NCBI GenBank assembly: GCA_905220665.1
Contig: CAJNAR010000154.1
Location: 248,001 to 312,000, forward strand
Origin: Albugo candida
Taxonomy: Eukaryota > Oomycota > Peronosporomycetes > Albuginales > Albuginaceae
Direction: 5' to 3'
DNA: 64,000 bases
Every line of letters starts with the position of its first letter. The stretch's first letter is position 1. Made by a program: the position numbers and the translations under genes. Positions 44,314 to 55,200 of this stretch are shown one piece after another. The notes under the pieces are model-generated. The model made no database searches, was not told where the DNA came from, and saw only the letters and a list, made by a program, of their open reading frames with translations.

Positions 44314-45346
44314 ATGGAAATAAACTCTCAGAAGCGACTGACATTGCAACTCGTTTGTGAGGCGCATCGCTTAAAGTTTGAAACTTTGGATGAGGAGCAG
44401 ATGCAACTTCTATTCGAACTTAAGACGTTGCGTTTAGATACGTTTGGGCTGGAAAAGCTAGAGAACCTCAATGTGTATACCCACGTTCGAGAATTATACC
44501 TCCAAGATAATCGTATAAAGAAAATCGAAGGATTGGAGTGCATGACACAGCTCATGTTGATCGCATTGCGTGGAAATTTGATCGAAAAGGTGAATCCTTG
44601 TCGCTTGTACCTACTAAGACTGATGTCATCCGTAGATTGAGAATATCGATCATCTGACAAAAGTATGTATACATCGATCCATGCTTCGGCATTAAGTGCG
44701 TTCGTATAGCTTCAGTGCTTGGATTTGAGGGAGAATGCCATCAACGACTTCGAAATGAGTATGTCTGCGTGCTAAGGGAAATTACACTCGTTTGAGGGAC
44801 TATACAGATGAGCTTCCAAACGCGTTGCGGATCATATATTTCCATGGGAACCCTTTCTTGCGTCACATGCCACAGTACGCAGCTCTGTTTTTCAAGCGAC
44901 TGCCAATGCTGAAGGTATCCATACGGTAGAAAGTGTTCGATCTCAAGCGTGTCTATGCACAGCAAGTCGACTCGTACTTCAAGTCAAATGAGGGAGAGAT
45001 CGCTCAAATAGAAGAGTGCGTAGCCGAAAAGTACGATGTAATGGATATCGGACATAAGAATGCAGTTCTTGACTGGGAAGCCACAGAAAAAGCGTGTAGT
45101 ATACAGTACGAAGCCACCACCGCGACGATAAGTGCGCGTCGTACTGCTGCCATTGAGAGCGCCCAACGGGCGACGAAACGTGCTATCGCAGATTCTAAAA
45201 CGCATTTCGAAAAGGTGGGTTGTACCAATGTGAATGAACGTCTATTAATTGCGGATTTAGATGGAGAAGGATCATTATACGTGGCGCCAAAGATTGCAAC
45301 ACTAAGATATACGTATACCCATACCATTTTTCTCACCAAAATATGA
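44314..45346 (+). CDS. LRRC46: LRRC46-like leucine-rich repeat protein (5 exons)
   Basis: Exons are 44314-44589, 44636-44662, 44710-44758, 44808-44914 and 44963-45346, with introns of 46, 47, 49 and 48 nt. The product is 280 residues. Leucine-rich repeats of the short SDS22-type span about 30-135: LKTLRLDTFGLEKLENL, VRELYLQDNRIKKIEGLECM, LMLIALRGNLIEKIENIDHL, LQCLDLRENAINDFE and LRIIYFHGNPF. An LRR-cap-like FFKRLPMLKQVDSYF follows. The repeat order and the LPNALRIIYFHGNP segment parallel LRRC46, a ciliary/sperm protein. The last 120 residues are a charged, helical Ala-rich segment (YEATTATISARRTAAIESAQ). An in-frame TAG at 44927-44929 lies inside the 48 nt intron, so it does not break the gene. 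Confidence 0.72.
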
Positions 45347-45661
45347 ATTGTGTTTGACATTTAAGGGTCGTCGATCATACTTGTGCAATCCTATTGGATG
45401 AGTTGTAACAGTTTTATTGAATGCAATCTAATTACATTTCAAGATGCGACTGTTAATTTTGTCCGTCGAAACTGTCGATCGGAAGCGCCACATGACAGAT
45501 TATATCACATTCCACTATACATTAGATCTCACAATCTGATAATAGCACAAAAGAGCCTCCATATTGATACGGTTGTGCGGTATATCATTTCATAAAGTCA
45601 TATCGCAATGGTAGATAGTTTCACTCCGATCTCTTCACTTTTGAATTTGCAATTCATCACT
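45347..45661. other. Spacer upstream of MARVEL-like paralog 3
   Basis: A 70-codon ORF at 45383-45595 shows no motif. The extended frame from ATG 45608 is in phase with paralog 3 but adds 18 residues not shared with the other copies. Confidence 0.4.
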
Positions 45662-46252
45662 ATGGCGACTTACGACACTCGACGGGATTACAAACAAATC
45701 ATTCCACGGGCATTACAACTCATCCTATCAGCACTCGCGTTAGCATTCGCCGCTTCCGCTTCTCGCCGTTTTATCAACAGAAGAAATGGTGAATCCGCGT
45801 ACCTCGGAAGCTCTGAGCTTTCGTTCACCTTATTGGTCACTTATTCGACAATGTTGTACGCTTTATGGCATTTGTTCACGGAATATCATCCAATCACAGA
45901 CCGTCCACGACTATCACTCGTACGCCTGATAGATCTTATATTCCTGGGATTCTTATTTGCCGCGGGACTTGCATTGGTGCTCTCCGACTACAATCGACAC
46001 TGTAACGGATATCAGTATCTGTTACATTGCGGTAACATCGTTGCCTCTGTGGTGTTTACGTTTTTAACAATGTTACCGTTCTTGATCACGTTGGCAACTT
46101 CCTTTACGCGGACGGATCGTGATAAACACGTTACAGGAAATGATGGGTACCGAGCCACAGCTTCTCCAAACATGCGCAGTGATGCCAATGTCCCGCTCTC
46201 TCCTGTACATCAGTCCGGCTCTACAGCGAGAACACCAGCCGCAAATGTCTGA
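45662..46252 (+). CDS. Four-helix MARVEL-like membrane protein, paralog 3
   Basis: Intronless, 196 residues from ATG 45662 (MATYDTRRDYKQIIPRALQL). An in-frame ATG at 45608 would add 18 residues; the downstream start aligns better with paralogs 1 and 2. Helices are at about 15-33, 49-68, 84-107 and 124-148. The 3-4 loop reads LSDYNRHCNGYQYLLHCGN, with the same Cys pair as the other two. The tail is about 50 residues, hydrophilic and Ser/Thr/Pro-rich (VPLSPVHQSGSTARTP). The pattern [helix 1 RALQLILSALALAFAASASRRF] is the counterpart of RAFQFLFSLVAISTMAASF in paralog 2. Part of a tandem family interrupted by the small ORF and the LRR gene. Confidence 0.72.
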   Translation: MATYDTRRDYKQIIPRALQLILSALALAFAASASRRFINRRNGESAYLGSSELSFTLLVTYSTMLYALWHLFTEYHPITDRPRLSLVRLIDLIFLGFLFAAGLALVLSDYNRHCNGYQYLLHCGNIVASVVFTFLTMLPFLITLATSFTRTDRDKHVTGNDGYRATASPNMRSDANVPLSPVHQSGSTARTPAANV

Positions 46253-47033
46253 TAACTGTTAATAAATGTGGGATAATCAGCACCCTAAATGTCTCAAATA
46301 AATCACGTCACTTGATTGATCAAATTTCATCACTATTAAACCTATTAAATTTAATTGTTTTTCATCCAATCAAAGCATTATTTGTATACCATTCCTTTCT
46401 GTCAAAAAGCCCTCGGATTCGAGAAACCTGTACGCAAAAGACAGAGACACATATCCAATCAATTTTTCTTCAGATTTCCTTTGCTTCACACTTCGATTTG
46501 ACATTCTCAGTTTCATTTTCATTGGTACAGTAGAAATTCTTAATTTCGGTTATCTTTGTGTACTGTACATAAAAGGCTTGTCCGATCTAGAATGAATGTA
46601 TTTTAGAGGTAGAAGCTGCCGAAAAAATAATAAGATGCGATAGATAAAGTGGCCATCTTCGATAAACATTCAGTGTCTGCTCAAGATCCCTCAACGCCAC
46701 TTGTCTATGACTGTGAGCGCTGGCTCTCTATCTGCTAACTCGTCGTAGAGCTATTAGGATCGTGAAAACAAATAATTTGTCGGTAGTCTCCATTATTTTG
46801 ACAGTAAAACAAAGACGTCATCACTCATCAGGCTATAGTAGAGTCGTCAAATGCCTAGAATTCAAAGCTTTGATAGACATTGTGTCTGTAATTGCAAAAT
46901 CAATCTCTGCTCTAATGTCTTTATCTCATGAGATTTAAAAAAAGGGAAGCGTTAAAATTCCTTCAGTGTGTTTGGTATAGTCCCCTCACTTTGATATGAT
47001 TGGCTAGTTTTATGCTTGCGCAGTGCTAACGTG
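46253..47033. other. No recognisable gene
   Basis: Spacer between MARVEL-like paralog 3 and the Tc1 element. AT-rich; nothing seen. Confidence 0.45.
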
Positions 47034-47065
47034 CAGTAGCATACAAAAAGTATACGTTATTTTTC
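47034..47065 (+). repeat. Left terminal inverted repeat of Tc1 element
   Basis: 32 bp, one mismatch against the reverse complement of 48332-48363. Confidence 0.88.
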
Positions 47066-47132
47066 TAAAATCGACTCGACAAATATCCAGCCATATTACT
47101 TTGTTTTTTCGACATCAAACCATTTGTGAAAT

Positions 47133-48150
47133 ATGAAGACACGTTGTTTAAGCACTGAGGAGAAAGCTACCATTGTCGGATTGCATCAGGTAGGCTTGAA
47201 ACAGCGGGAAATCACTGCCCAAACAAGGCTCACCCAGTCAACCATCTCGACAGTGCAACAGAACTGTCGTAAAAGAGGTACGCTAGAGGGTACCAAGTCA
47301 AGAGGAAGACAACCAAAGCTCTCAGAAAGAGGCCGCAGGTCTATTGGGCGCACTCTGATGAAGAACCGCCCGGCACCACTAGCAGAAAATCGAGAACAAT
47401 GCGATTACTCCGGCATCGCCAGGCATAATCCGTAGCGCCCTCCATGAAATGGGCTTCAAGAGACGCATTGCCACCAGGGCCTTTTTGGACGGATAAAACG
47501 AGGTGAAGAGACTGGAGTTTGCTCGGAAATACAATAATTGGACAGCAGAGGACTGGAATGAGGTCATTTGAAACGACGACTCCACCTTTGAGATTAGCAA
47601 GATTCTCGTCAGATTGTTGTGTGGCGTCGCGTGGATAAACAATTCAATTTTGAGTGTTTGAAGCCAACATTTAGGAATGGACGGTCCTCAGTAATGATCT
47701 GGGGTGCTTTTACTGGTGAGAGGATTCTACAGATGGTCATCATGCCACCCCGACATCGCACTGCCATCGACCTTGTCAATCTGATCTAGGACGCTGCACT
47801 TGGACCATGAATGGACGACCACGATGACAAGAGAGACCTGATTCTTATGAAGGATGGTGCGCCAGTCCACCGTAGTAGTGCATCAAAGACCTGGTGAAAT
47901 GCGGTCGCTTGCAAAGCTAGAATTGCCTGCCCAAAGTCCTGATCTCAAACCCATCGAAAACCTGTTGAAGAATCTTAAAGATGCCGGTCAGAACCGTGAC
48001 GGGCCAAAAAGAAGTAGAAGAAATGGCTACCGTACTTGGTGAGGAATAACGGAAGGTATCCCTCGAAATTCTTTGATGCCAAGTAGAGTCAATGCCAAGG
48101 AGAATTGCTGCTGTTCTTGCTGTCAAGGGTGGTTCAACTCGCTGGTGAAC
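47133..48150 (+). pseudogene. Broken Tc1 transposase
   Basis: The first 100 codons (47133-47435) are open and form the helix-turn-helix DNA-binding part: LSTEEKATIVGLHQVGLKQREI, TQSTISTVQQNCRKRGT and RGRQPKLSERGRRSI. After a frameshift, the DDE catalytic domain follows in pieces: ALHEMGFKRRIATRAFLD, FARKYNNWTAEDWNEVI then DDSTFEI (first Asp), IWGAFTGERILQM (frame change), DLILMKDGAPVHRS (second Asp), and ELPAQSPDLKPIENLLKNLKDA (the SPDLNPIEN..W Glu block). Stops and shifts at about 47435, 47500, 47570, 47660 and 47885 make it non-autonomous. Confidence 0.85.
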
Positions 48151-48331
48151 CCTCCATAATGACACGCACATTTTCGAAGAACACTGCAATTCCTAAATAG
48201 AAATACTGTAGCAACGACTTCTAATAGACTTCATTGTCAGCCTTGAGCTTTTTGCTAGGATTATTGTGGCTCTTTGATCATCAAAACATTTATTCTTTTT
48301 CAAGATTGAAGCGATAATTTAATCGTCATAT

Positions 48332-48363
48332 GAAAAATAACGTATACTTTTTGTATGCAACTG
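48332..48363 (-). repeat. Right terminal inverted repeat of Tc1 element
   Basis: Pairs with 47034-47065 and is flanked outside by TA. Confidence 0.88.
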
Positions 48364-48606
48364 TACGTCCGGGTAAGGAAAGGATTATATGATAGCTCAG
48401 CAGGCTACTTTTTCGACGTCAACTATTCTGCGCTCAATTTGAAATCATTCAGTTCGATTTGCGTGTGCTTTTGTTCGAATGTGATCGTTCTTGCTAGACT
48501 ATTTCAAAGTTCACGGTTTGTCATAACAGAAAAATGTTCTTTTCTGTAAACTGAGTCCTATTATTTCACTGTTTACGGATCATTCATGACAAATGAACCT
48601 TATATT
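48364..48606. other. Spacer right of Tc1
   Basis: No gene or repeat recognised. Confidence 0.4.
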
Positions 48607-49135
48607 CTATAACGTTGGTCGTGTTGGTCCTTTTGCCGCACTTCTCCATGTTCGTGCATTGTGTAGTACTCTCCTGCAACGGAACTTTCTTTGCATGGGT
48701 GCATCCAAGGCTGCTGCAGCGAGCTCAAATTCCGACAGATTTATTTGCGTCGATGATGCAGCTGTTTGATTCCTTTGGAGCGATCTATATGGATTCCCAC
48801 GCACTTGCACAGATGCTGATCTCCAGCAAAATCGTTACTTGTGTGAAGAAGACTCAGTTGTATACGATTCCACTACAGCTTGTAACGCGCTGGACATATC
48901 TGCCGTATTTGGTGTACTGCCCCTATCCATGCGCGCTGGCTGATTCAACCACGAATGCTGATGGAAATCGGTCATTTCCCGTGATTGAATACTTACCTTG
49001 TAAGCTTGGATCAATCTCATTGTGACATCCGTTTATAATATGGATAAACCTTGGTATATTTCTCTTGTAATCTCTCCATATTTCTACCGTTAAGGCCAAT
49101 TTGCGTATCGCCGCGGCACATCGCCTTGTCAAATC
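48607..49135 (-). CDS. Probable small spliced gene of unknown function (N-terminus unresolved)
   Basis: On the minus strand three open pieces splice in frame. Exon a (up to about 49132, ending at 48997) encodes TRRCAAAIRKLALTVEIWRDYK and EIDPSLQ. A 61 nt intron begins gtaagt at 48996. Exon b encodes ARMDRGSTPNTADMSSALQ and VVESYTTESSSHK. After a 54 nt intron, exon c encodes SLQRNQTAASSTQINL, FELAAAALDAPMQRKF and HNARTWRSAAKG, ending at 48607. The product would be about 120 residues, helical at the start, Ser/Thr-rich in the middle. No family recognised. The first exon(s) upstream of 49132 could not be fixed. The plus-strand ORF across the same region lacks an ATG at its start and is judged a shadow. 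Confidence 0.4.
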
Positions 49136-49329
49136 TTGTAATTTTTACGTGACAAGTGACGACATGATAGTCCACACACAACTTCTGTGGGGTTTGTTTA
49201 AACTCGTCACATGGAGAATGGGGTGAATTACTTATGTTCGCTGCATACAGCAAAACACAATAAATGAAATGACTCATTACTATCCGATTGAGTGTGACCT
49301 TTTGTAGGTCATATGATTCCAACATCAAA

Positions 49330-51459
49330 TGCGGTTGTCACAGCAGCGACAAGTAAGGAAATATTATGCGAGCACATTGCTCTTATAGTCAGCGATAATT
49401 TATGATTGACTGTGAAAAGTTGCTAGCAAGCTTTGTTTCGATGTGTGGATGGATATTATCTGCTGAATGACGATCGATCAGTTTCTATTTAATAGCATTT
49501 CTTCAACTATAGGTAATGGGAATTGTAACAGTAAAATGTATTGGTGTGTGTGTCTTACCTCAGGATATTCTTCGTGATCTAGGTTAATTTTTCTACATCG
49601 TCTTTTTGTTTTATTAAAAAAAACATATGAAGAGCCCAAACAATACACTCGAATATGAAGTTGGAAAACCGTTTGCATTATTGCCGAAACAGTAAAGGGT
49701 TATCAGTATCATCTGCATATAAATTTCTCCGCTTGATCAAATGACAAATGCGAAATTGAGAACGAGTAACGGTTCTTTAGATTAAGAGATGCGCACAAAA
49801 GCCTAGTTGGCATGGTAAAGTTGTATTTTTTTCTTCAGATTTCAAGCGTAGAAGCTAGCATGTGCTCTTATTACTTATTAAAAATATGCTTACATTTCGC
49901 ATGTGTAAGTCGATGGATCCTATATCGTTGTCTTACGTTAGTCACCATTAATTCGAAAGTTTCAGCTCAAAGATGTGGCTGTACAAACAGACAGCAGAAT
50001 GAAGCAAATAAAATGCGTCTATTGTGTTCTTAATATGACCAATCGAATTCTACTCCGTCAGCAGATACAGTTTCCTAATCGAATACTGTGAGTCATTAGC
50101 TACTGCTAGTTCTACGAAAGCTTATGCGGAAATGCATGATCGAATATACGTTGTAATTTTTTCGTCAAGATACATCTTGCCCGGTATATTACGGAAGTGT
50201 GAGGTATAGAAAGAGGACAAGAGACTCGAGTTGAAAAGCTGCTTCAATGAATTTCGGATGAGCTTCGCAAAGTTCGTATGCTCAAAAGTATCTTCATGCA
50301 AACTCATTCAACGCGATGCACTTCATTTACTCGGTTCCCTGCACGAGAGCTCCCATATAAGTGCTAAATAACAGAGAACAATTTATGGGAACGTTAAGGC
50401 CCGTGCGGAGATGCTACACGCAGCTGATGTGAACATATGCGGGACCGTTATCGCATATTTCTACATTAACCCGAATTACCTCCAGGATTGAAATAACACT
50501 CTGAGATGTTGTGATGACATAAGCGCGCTTAAGATGATCCTCAACCAAACGAACTGACTCTTCGTCTTGTCATATATGCAGAAAAGGACGCTATCGCTTC
50601 AATTAGCTTCTTAGATCGCCATTCGTAGTGTGATAACTTTCTCAAGAACCGGTTAGCCGGGTTCTGACTCTTGAGTTCGTCAGTTCGTCGCATTAGAGCA
50701 AGATGCAGGAGTGTAGACAGGAAACGGATGCGATTTTAACGCTACGCGCTGCACAAACTGTCATGAACTCTCTACTTCTATCGAATAAATCGAGATTAAA
50801 ATCTTGCCGTAGGGCTTTTCTTTATTTCCATCACGTAATCGGAATCAACTTTTGTTACCTGGATGTACTTAAGCGAAGGGGATAACCGCTAACCTCTTCT
50901 GTATTGCAAAGACACGAGACAACTCTAGTATACACGATTGTTTTGACGGTAAGATCTTTGTTTTCACGTTACACGGAACTGTTTATAATTTGATGTTATC
51001 TACCGCGGCTGGGTACTGTATATAGAGGCATTTAGCCATGGTTAATATTCACCGCTTGCGAAGCTGGTGGATCACAAATGCGAGTAACAGTCTTGGGAGC
51101 TATGTTTTAGAGATACTAAACAGGAGATAAGGAGTACTTTGCTCAGACGCAATTACTACTTTTACCTTTAGAAAAATAGTAAAGAAGAATCAATATAGCA
51201 TCCACAAATAGAAACTTACGGTCAGTATCTAACACCCGACATGAAAACATACAAAGACGGAGAAATACTTCGAGAAAAAAAGAGCGCGAACACTCATCGA
51301 TAGCTATTGAATCGGGGCATCGTGTTCCCAAACGCGTGTTTTTGCAGAGTCCCTATATAGCCAATCCTTCTCCAAGCCAAATTTTATACCTACGTCGTTT
51401 CACAACATGATATCTTTTGCCTTTCGCCTGCTGTACAGTACTTTACTCTAAGCAGCATA
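49330..51459. other. No recognisable gene
   Basis: Only short ORFs without motifs (for example 49812-50033, 50703-50885, 51143-51331 minus). Nothing structural seen. Confidence 0.4.
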
Positions 51460-51735
51460 TAGTGAGAGATAGTGGTCAAGGATTTCATAGCACTGTTTAT
51501 CTGGTTCTTTAACTACCTTCCTTATCATATCATGAGCCCCTGACCGTTTGAAAATCACTTAAGTCTGACTTCAAACCTAGGGAGGCAGATATTTTCCAAG
51601 CTTATTGCTTGGGTGGGCTCAAACCGCTGCCCACACTGCCGGGGATCGAACTAACGACCTCCGGCAGGGGGTCCGTGTGCTCAAGTGCTTAACCGACTGA
51701 GCTGGGTAAGGGCCCCTAGTGAGAGACAGTGGTCA
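51460..51735 (-). mobile_element. tRNA-derived SINE with 19 bp target-site duplication
   Basis: The body (51479-51716, 238 bp) is flanked by direct repeats at 51460-51478 and 51717-51735 (tagtgagagatagtggtca, one mismatch). The right end, read on the minus strand, starts GGGGCCCTTACCCAGC and holds RNA polymerase III boxes: A box at 51704-51693 (CAGCTCAGTCGG) and B box at 51652-51642 (AGTTCGATCCC), about 40 nt apart as in a tRNA. The cloverleaf is not complete, so it is not a tRNA gene. The unrelated body extends leftwards without an obvious poly(A) tail. Confidence 0.75.
51642..51704 (-). promoter_or_regulatory. Internal polymerase III promoter (A and B boxes) of the SINE
   Basis: A-box-like CAGCTCAGTCGG and B-box-like AGTTCGATCCC with tRNA-like spacing on the minus strand. 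Confidence 0.62.
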
Positions 51736-51874
51736 CGAGGCCTGGAAACATCCCACTCACTCTGACACCATATTTTACAAAACGATAGTACCGTACTATT
51801 TTATTTTGCATGTTGATGCGTGGACTTGTCAGCATCTGTTGCATGGAATATGGCATCCCGTAGTTAGTTCATGT

Positions 51875-52220
51875 AACAGGGTTACACGTCGTTTAGTAAT
51901 CGTTCTTAAGTGTGGTACACATTTTGGGACGATTTGGGTTATGAAACAGATATCGGTTTGTGGGAGCTGACGCGTGTCAGCCACCGGGCATTAGTGCCTA
52001 GATTAGATAGGTTTAGAGTAAGGTACTCTTCTATACAATTAAATAGAGTTAATTCCTCTTTCAATCTGTCAGGAACACGTGCCTTGTTAAGGCGTCTCAG
52101 ATCTTGTGACCTATGTTTGTTGAATCGTTGAGTCGAGTTCTCACAAGAACTCAATTGCTCGTCGAGAAGATAGCCTTCTTCTGGCAAAGAGCTATAGTAG
52201 CTCCGATACACTTGCTACCA
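51875..52220 (+). repeat. 5' LTR of the gypsy element
   Basis: About 346 bp aligning with 57521-57920. Shared blocks include gttcttaagtgtggtacaca, gggagctgacgcgtgtcagc, gtgccttgttaaggcgtct and ttgttgaatcgttgagtcga. Exact ends are uncertain by a few bases. Confidence 0.85.
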
Positions 52221-55200
52221 CTAGTAGTCAATCTACACCTGAGTCTGTAAAGACTGATCATCTGTGAGGATGGAACATCATACTCCTCTCTCTGAGGCTC
52301 GACGGGCTGCGCCTGATAAACTGACCGCAGTTGTGGACTCCGAATATGTGGCGTTCCTTGTTTCACAAAGCCCGGACGTGTTAAACGCACGTCTCGAGGG
52401 TTTCATGCAGTATGAAACGTCCCTACTAGGGCAGGTTCAAGACCAAATGGCGTCAGCTATGCCAACAAGCTTTATGTCGGTACCAGAGGAAGAGGCTAAG
52501 CCTCATCCAGTTAAGCAGGACGTTGAACACTACTCCGGAAAAGAGGGGGGAAACCTAGTCATCTGAATGCGTGATGTAGAAATGGCCATGACGTCTGGCA
52601 TGATCTCAGTTGAGCATCAGCGTGTCTTGCTTGCGATAAAAAGCTCAATGGTAGGGGTAGAGAATGGGTACTGACGTGCGGCACGACAGTGAACATGGCG
52701 TTTCCCACATAGAACTCGCTAAAGCTGCGTCTTTGTTCCGCCTAACCAGGCATATCTCGTGCGATCATGCTTCTTGTCTACCGGTCGGGATAAGAACGAA
52801 TTGTCGACTATGTCCAAGTGTTGAGAGCACTCCTAGCTGCTATGAAGCGCGACCCTCTTCCTGAGGTGGTCCATGTGACCATGTCCATGGAAAGGCTTCG
52901 TACTAGCGTTTCCAGATCCGAAGTCTTCCGAGCTCACCCTTCTAGCTTTGATAAAGTGGTTGATATAGCTCCGAATGCTGAGCACGACTTTGAGTAGGCT
53001 AGACTTGCTTGGAATGGAATGGGGTACTATCCAAGCTCTGCTAGAGCAAGCTCTATTAGTACATCGGTTTTTTCTAACCCTGAACCTATGGACATTAGAA
53101 ACGCTGAATGGGAAGGAGAAGCCGAGCATCAAGTTGCTGTGCAATATCGCGAGATTCGTCGATGCTATTCGTGTCGAAGCACCAAGCACCTGCGTCCCAG
53201 GTTCCTGTTGTGGAAAAAGAGCCAGCCTCATATGAGTGGATTACCCGTTACTAATCAGAAACCTGGTATGCCGCGGGGATAGGCAATTCTCAGTAGGGCG
53301 GGCGCCCCGCGCCCTACTGGGAGAGAACTAGGCTCTGTGGCACCTTCAGGAGGTGGAGGTGAGCAAGGCTTAGCCTCAAAGATCTCTGTGCCTGCTAGCA
53401 CGGAGCGTGGATATAAGCCAGGCTTGTTAGTCGCAGAGGTGACTGTGAAGGGCTTTGACAAGCCTTGGTCGATTTGGATAGACTCCGGACCGTCTTGCAA
53501 TTTCGCTCGACATCGTTCCTTGGGAGGGAATCAGGGATACGATGAGGCGCTCAAAGCGCACGAACGGGATTCGATCTCTGTTCTCTTGGTAAGTAGGACT
53601 CGTTTCACTGTTCCCAAACTTCCGTTAAAACTTAGGCGTGAGGTTTTTGAACTTTGTCAGCATTGAGGGCTATCTTTTACTTGATCTGGATTCGAGATAT
53701 GATCTCATTCTAGCTATCATTTGGCTTGAACGCCACGATGCATGGATTGATTGGAGGTCTAAGACCTTGGGCGCAATGTGCACTGTTACTAGCGAAGCTT
53801 TGGCGAGTCATGAACCCATCTTTGCTAGGCAACAGAAACGCTATTGGTGCGAGCCACTGACAGAGGATTTCTATGCGCTAGACATTGGATTGTTAAGTTG
53901 ATTACCTTCAATGTTGACGACATTAGTCTCGAGGGCAGCTCGCTAACTGCTAGTGATACGGCACTTACTTCGTAGAGTTGTGATAATGAGTCACTGAATG
54001 CTGATAGCATTGGGGAACTAGTTCAGAAACATCCTGAGCTGAGCTCTCAGGATGTGTGTTGAGTGAAACATAAAAATCCACAAGGTGGGGTCGGCCGAGA
54101 TGATACCACACTGAATGTAAGCAATGACATTTTTGGCAAGATGCCAAGGCATTTAGGGCTATGCCCGTTTGATGCACTTGGAGTGACACGTAAACCTTGA
54201 CTGGATGATGAGCTCGAGTTATCTGACTCTTCACCGGATGGAGGTCTGGAAATAAATTGGCTCTCGTACAGAGAAAAAAAGTTGAAGAACATGTTGACCT
54301 TGGGAACAAGAATGTTAAGTGTACGTTCTCCACAAAGAGACAACAGCGGCGTCAGATGGCGGCTGCGAGACGCAAAGCGTCTCTTATGTCGCATAGTGAT
54401 ACCAAGGAAGGGATGAAAACAATTGTGAACGGAGCGACTGGTTCAGTGGATGGTCAAGTGGGCCGTATTGCTCTCCCATCCTTGAACGCTCTGTTAGAGC
54501 TAGACGAAAGGTATCAGTATGAGTTCAATCATGCCTTAAAGGCTTGCGACTTATTCGAATTAGTGGTCAATCGACCAGATGTTGAGTTGGAGTCATCCTC
54601 TTTAATGGACGAATCCGTTCTTGAGTACACGAAGTTAGAATATAGTGCCCGTCGTGGATAAGCGACCCTGAAAGATCCTTTGGATACGTACTATCCTTTG
54701 GTAAACAAATATAGGACGCGGTATGCCAGAATCCTCCGTCCGTCTTGCCTCCTGATAGAGGTGCTCGTCATGGAATTGACTTGCTTCCGGGAACTAAATA
54801 CTGCGTTACACGGCAGTGTCCTTACCCAAGAAACATTGTGACGTCATTGACGAGTTGTTTCGTGCAAAGCACGATCCTGGAAGGGTGCGTGAGAGTAACT
54901 ATCTCATTCCACACCAACATTTTGTGTTAGAAAGCTCGATGGAAGGTGGCGCATTGTCAACGCTCATACTATGCTAAATGCAGCCCCATTCCGGCTCAGA
55001 GTTCAATTAATAGGAAGGATGTGCTTTCGAACGCTATGGTAGGGTGTACCATGTTCAGTGCACTTAACTTAGGCGACGGTTATTACCAATTGCTCATGTG
55101 AGCTGGTGACATACCACTCACCGCAGTTAGTACTCCAAGCGGTATGATATGGGAGTGGCTTGACATGCCCCAAGGGCTATCCAATGCTCTGGCTACGTTC

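Larger units (their letters stand above)
47034..48363 (+). mobile_element. Tc1-type DNA transposon with 32 bp terminal inverted repeats
   Basis: Inverted repeats at 47034-47065 and 48332-48363 differ at one of 32 positions; both begin cagt[at]gcatacaaaaagt. On the right the repeat is followed by TA, the expected Tc1/mariner target dinucleotide; on the left the dinucleotide is TG, one change from TA. Element length is 1330 bp. It encodes a Tc1-like transposase that is broken in several places. Confidence 0.88.

Noticed and set aside
44915..44929. A 15 nt GT-AG intron (gtatccatacggtag) that would remove an in-frame TAG in the LRRC46-like gene
   Set aside because: Extending the same donor to the acceptor at 44962 gives a 48 nt intron, the size of all neighbours, and keeps the frame.
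48615..49025. 136-codon hydrophobic plus-strand ORF
   Set aside because: It lacks an ATG at its start and overlaps the better-supported spliced minus-strand gene.
51642..51716. A tRNA gene on the minus strand
   Set aside because: A and B boxes are present, but the stems do not form a full cloverleaf. A body of non-tRNA sequence and target-site duplications show it is a SINE head.
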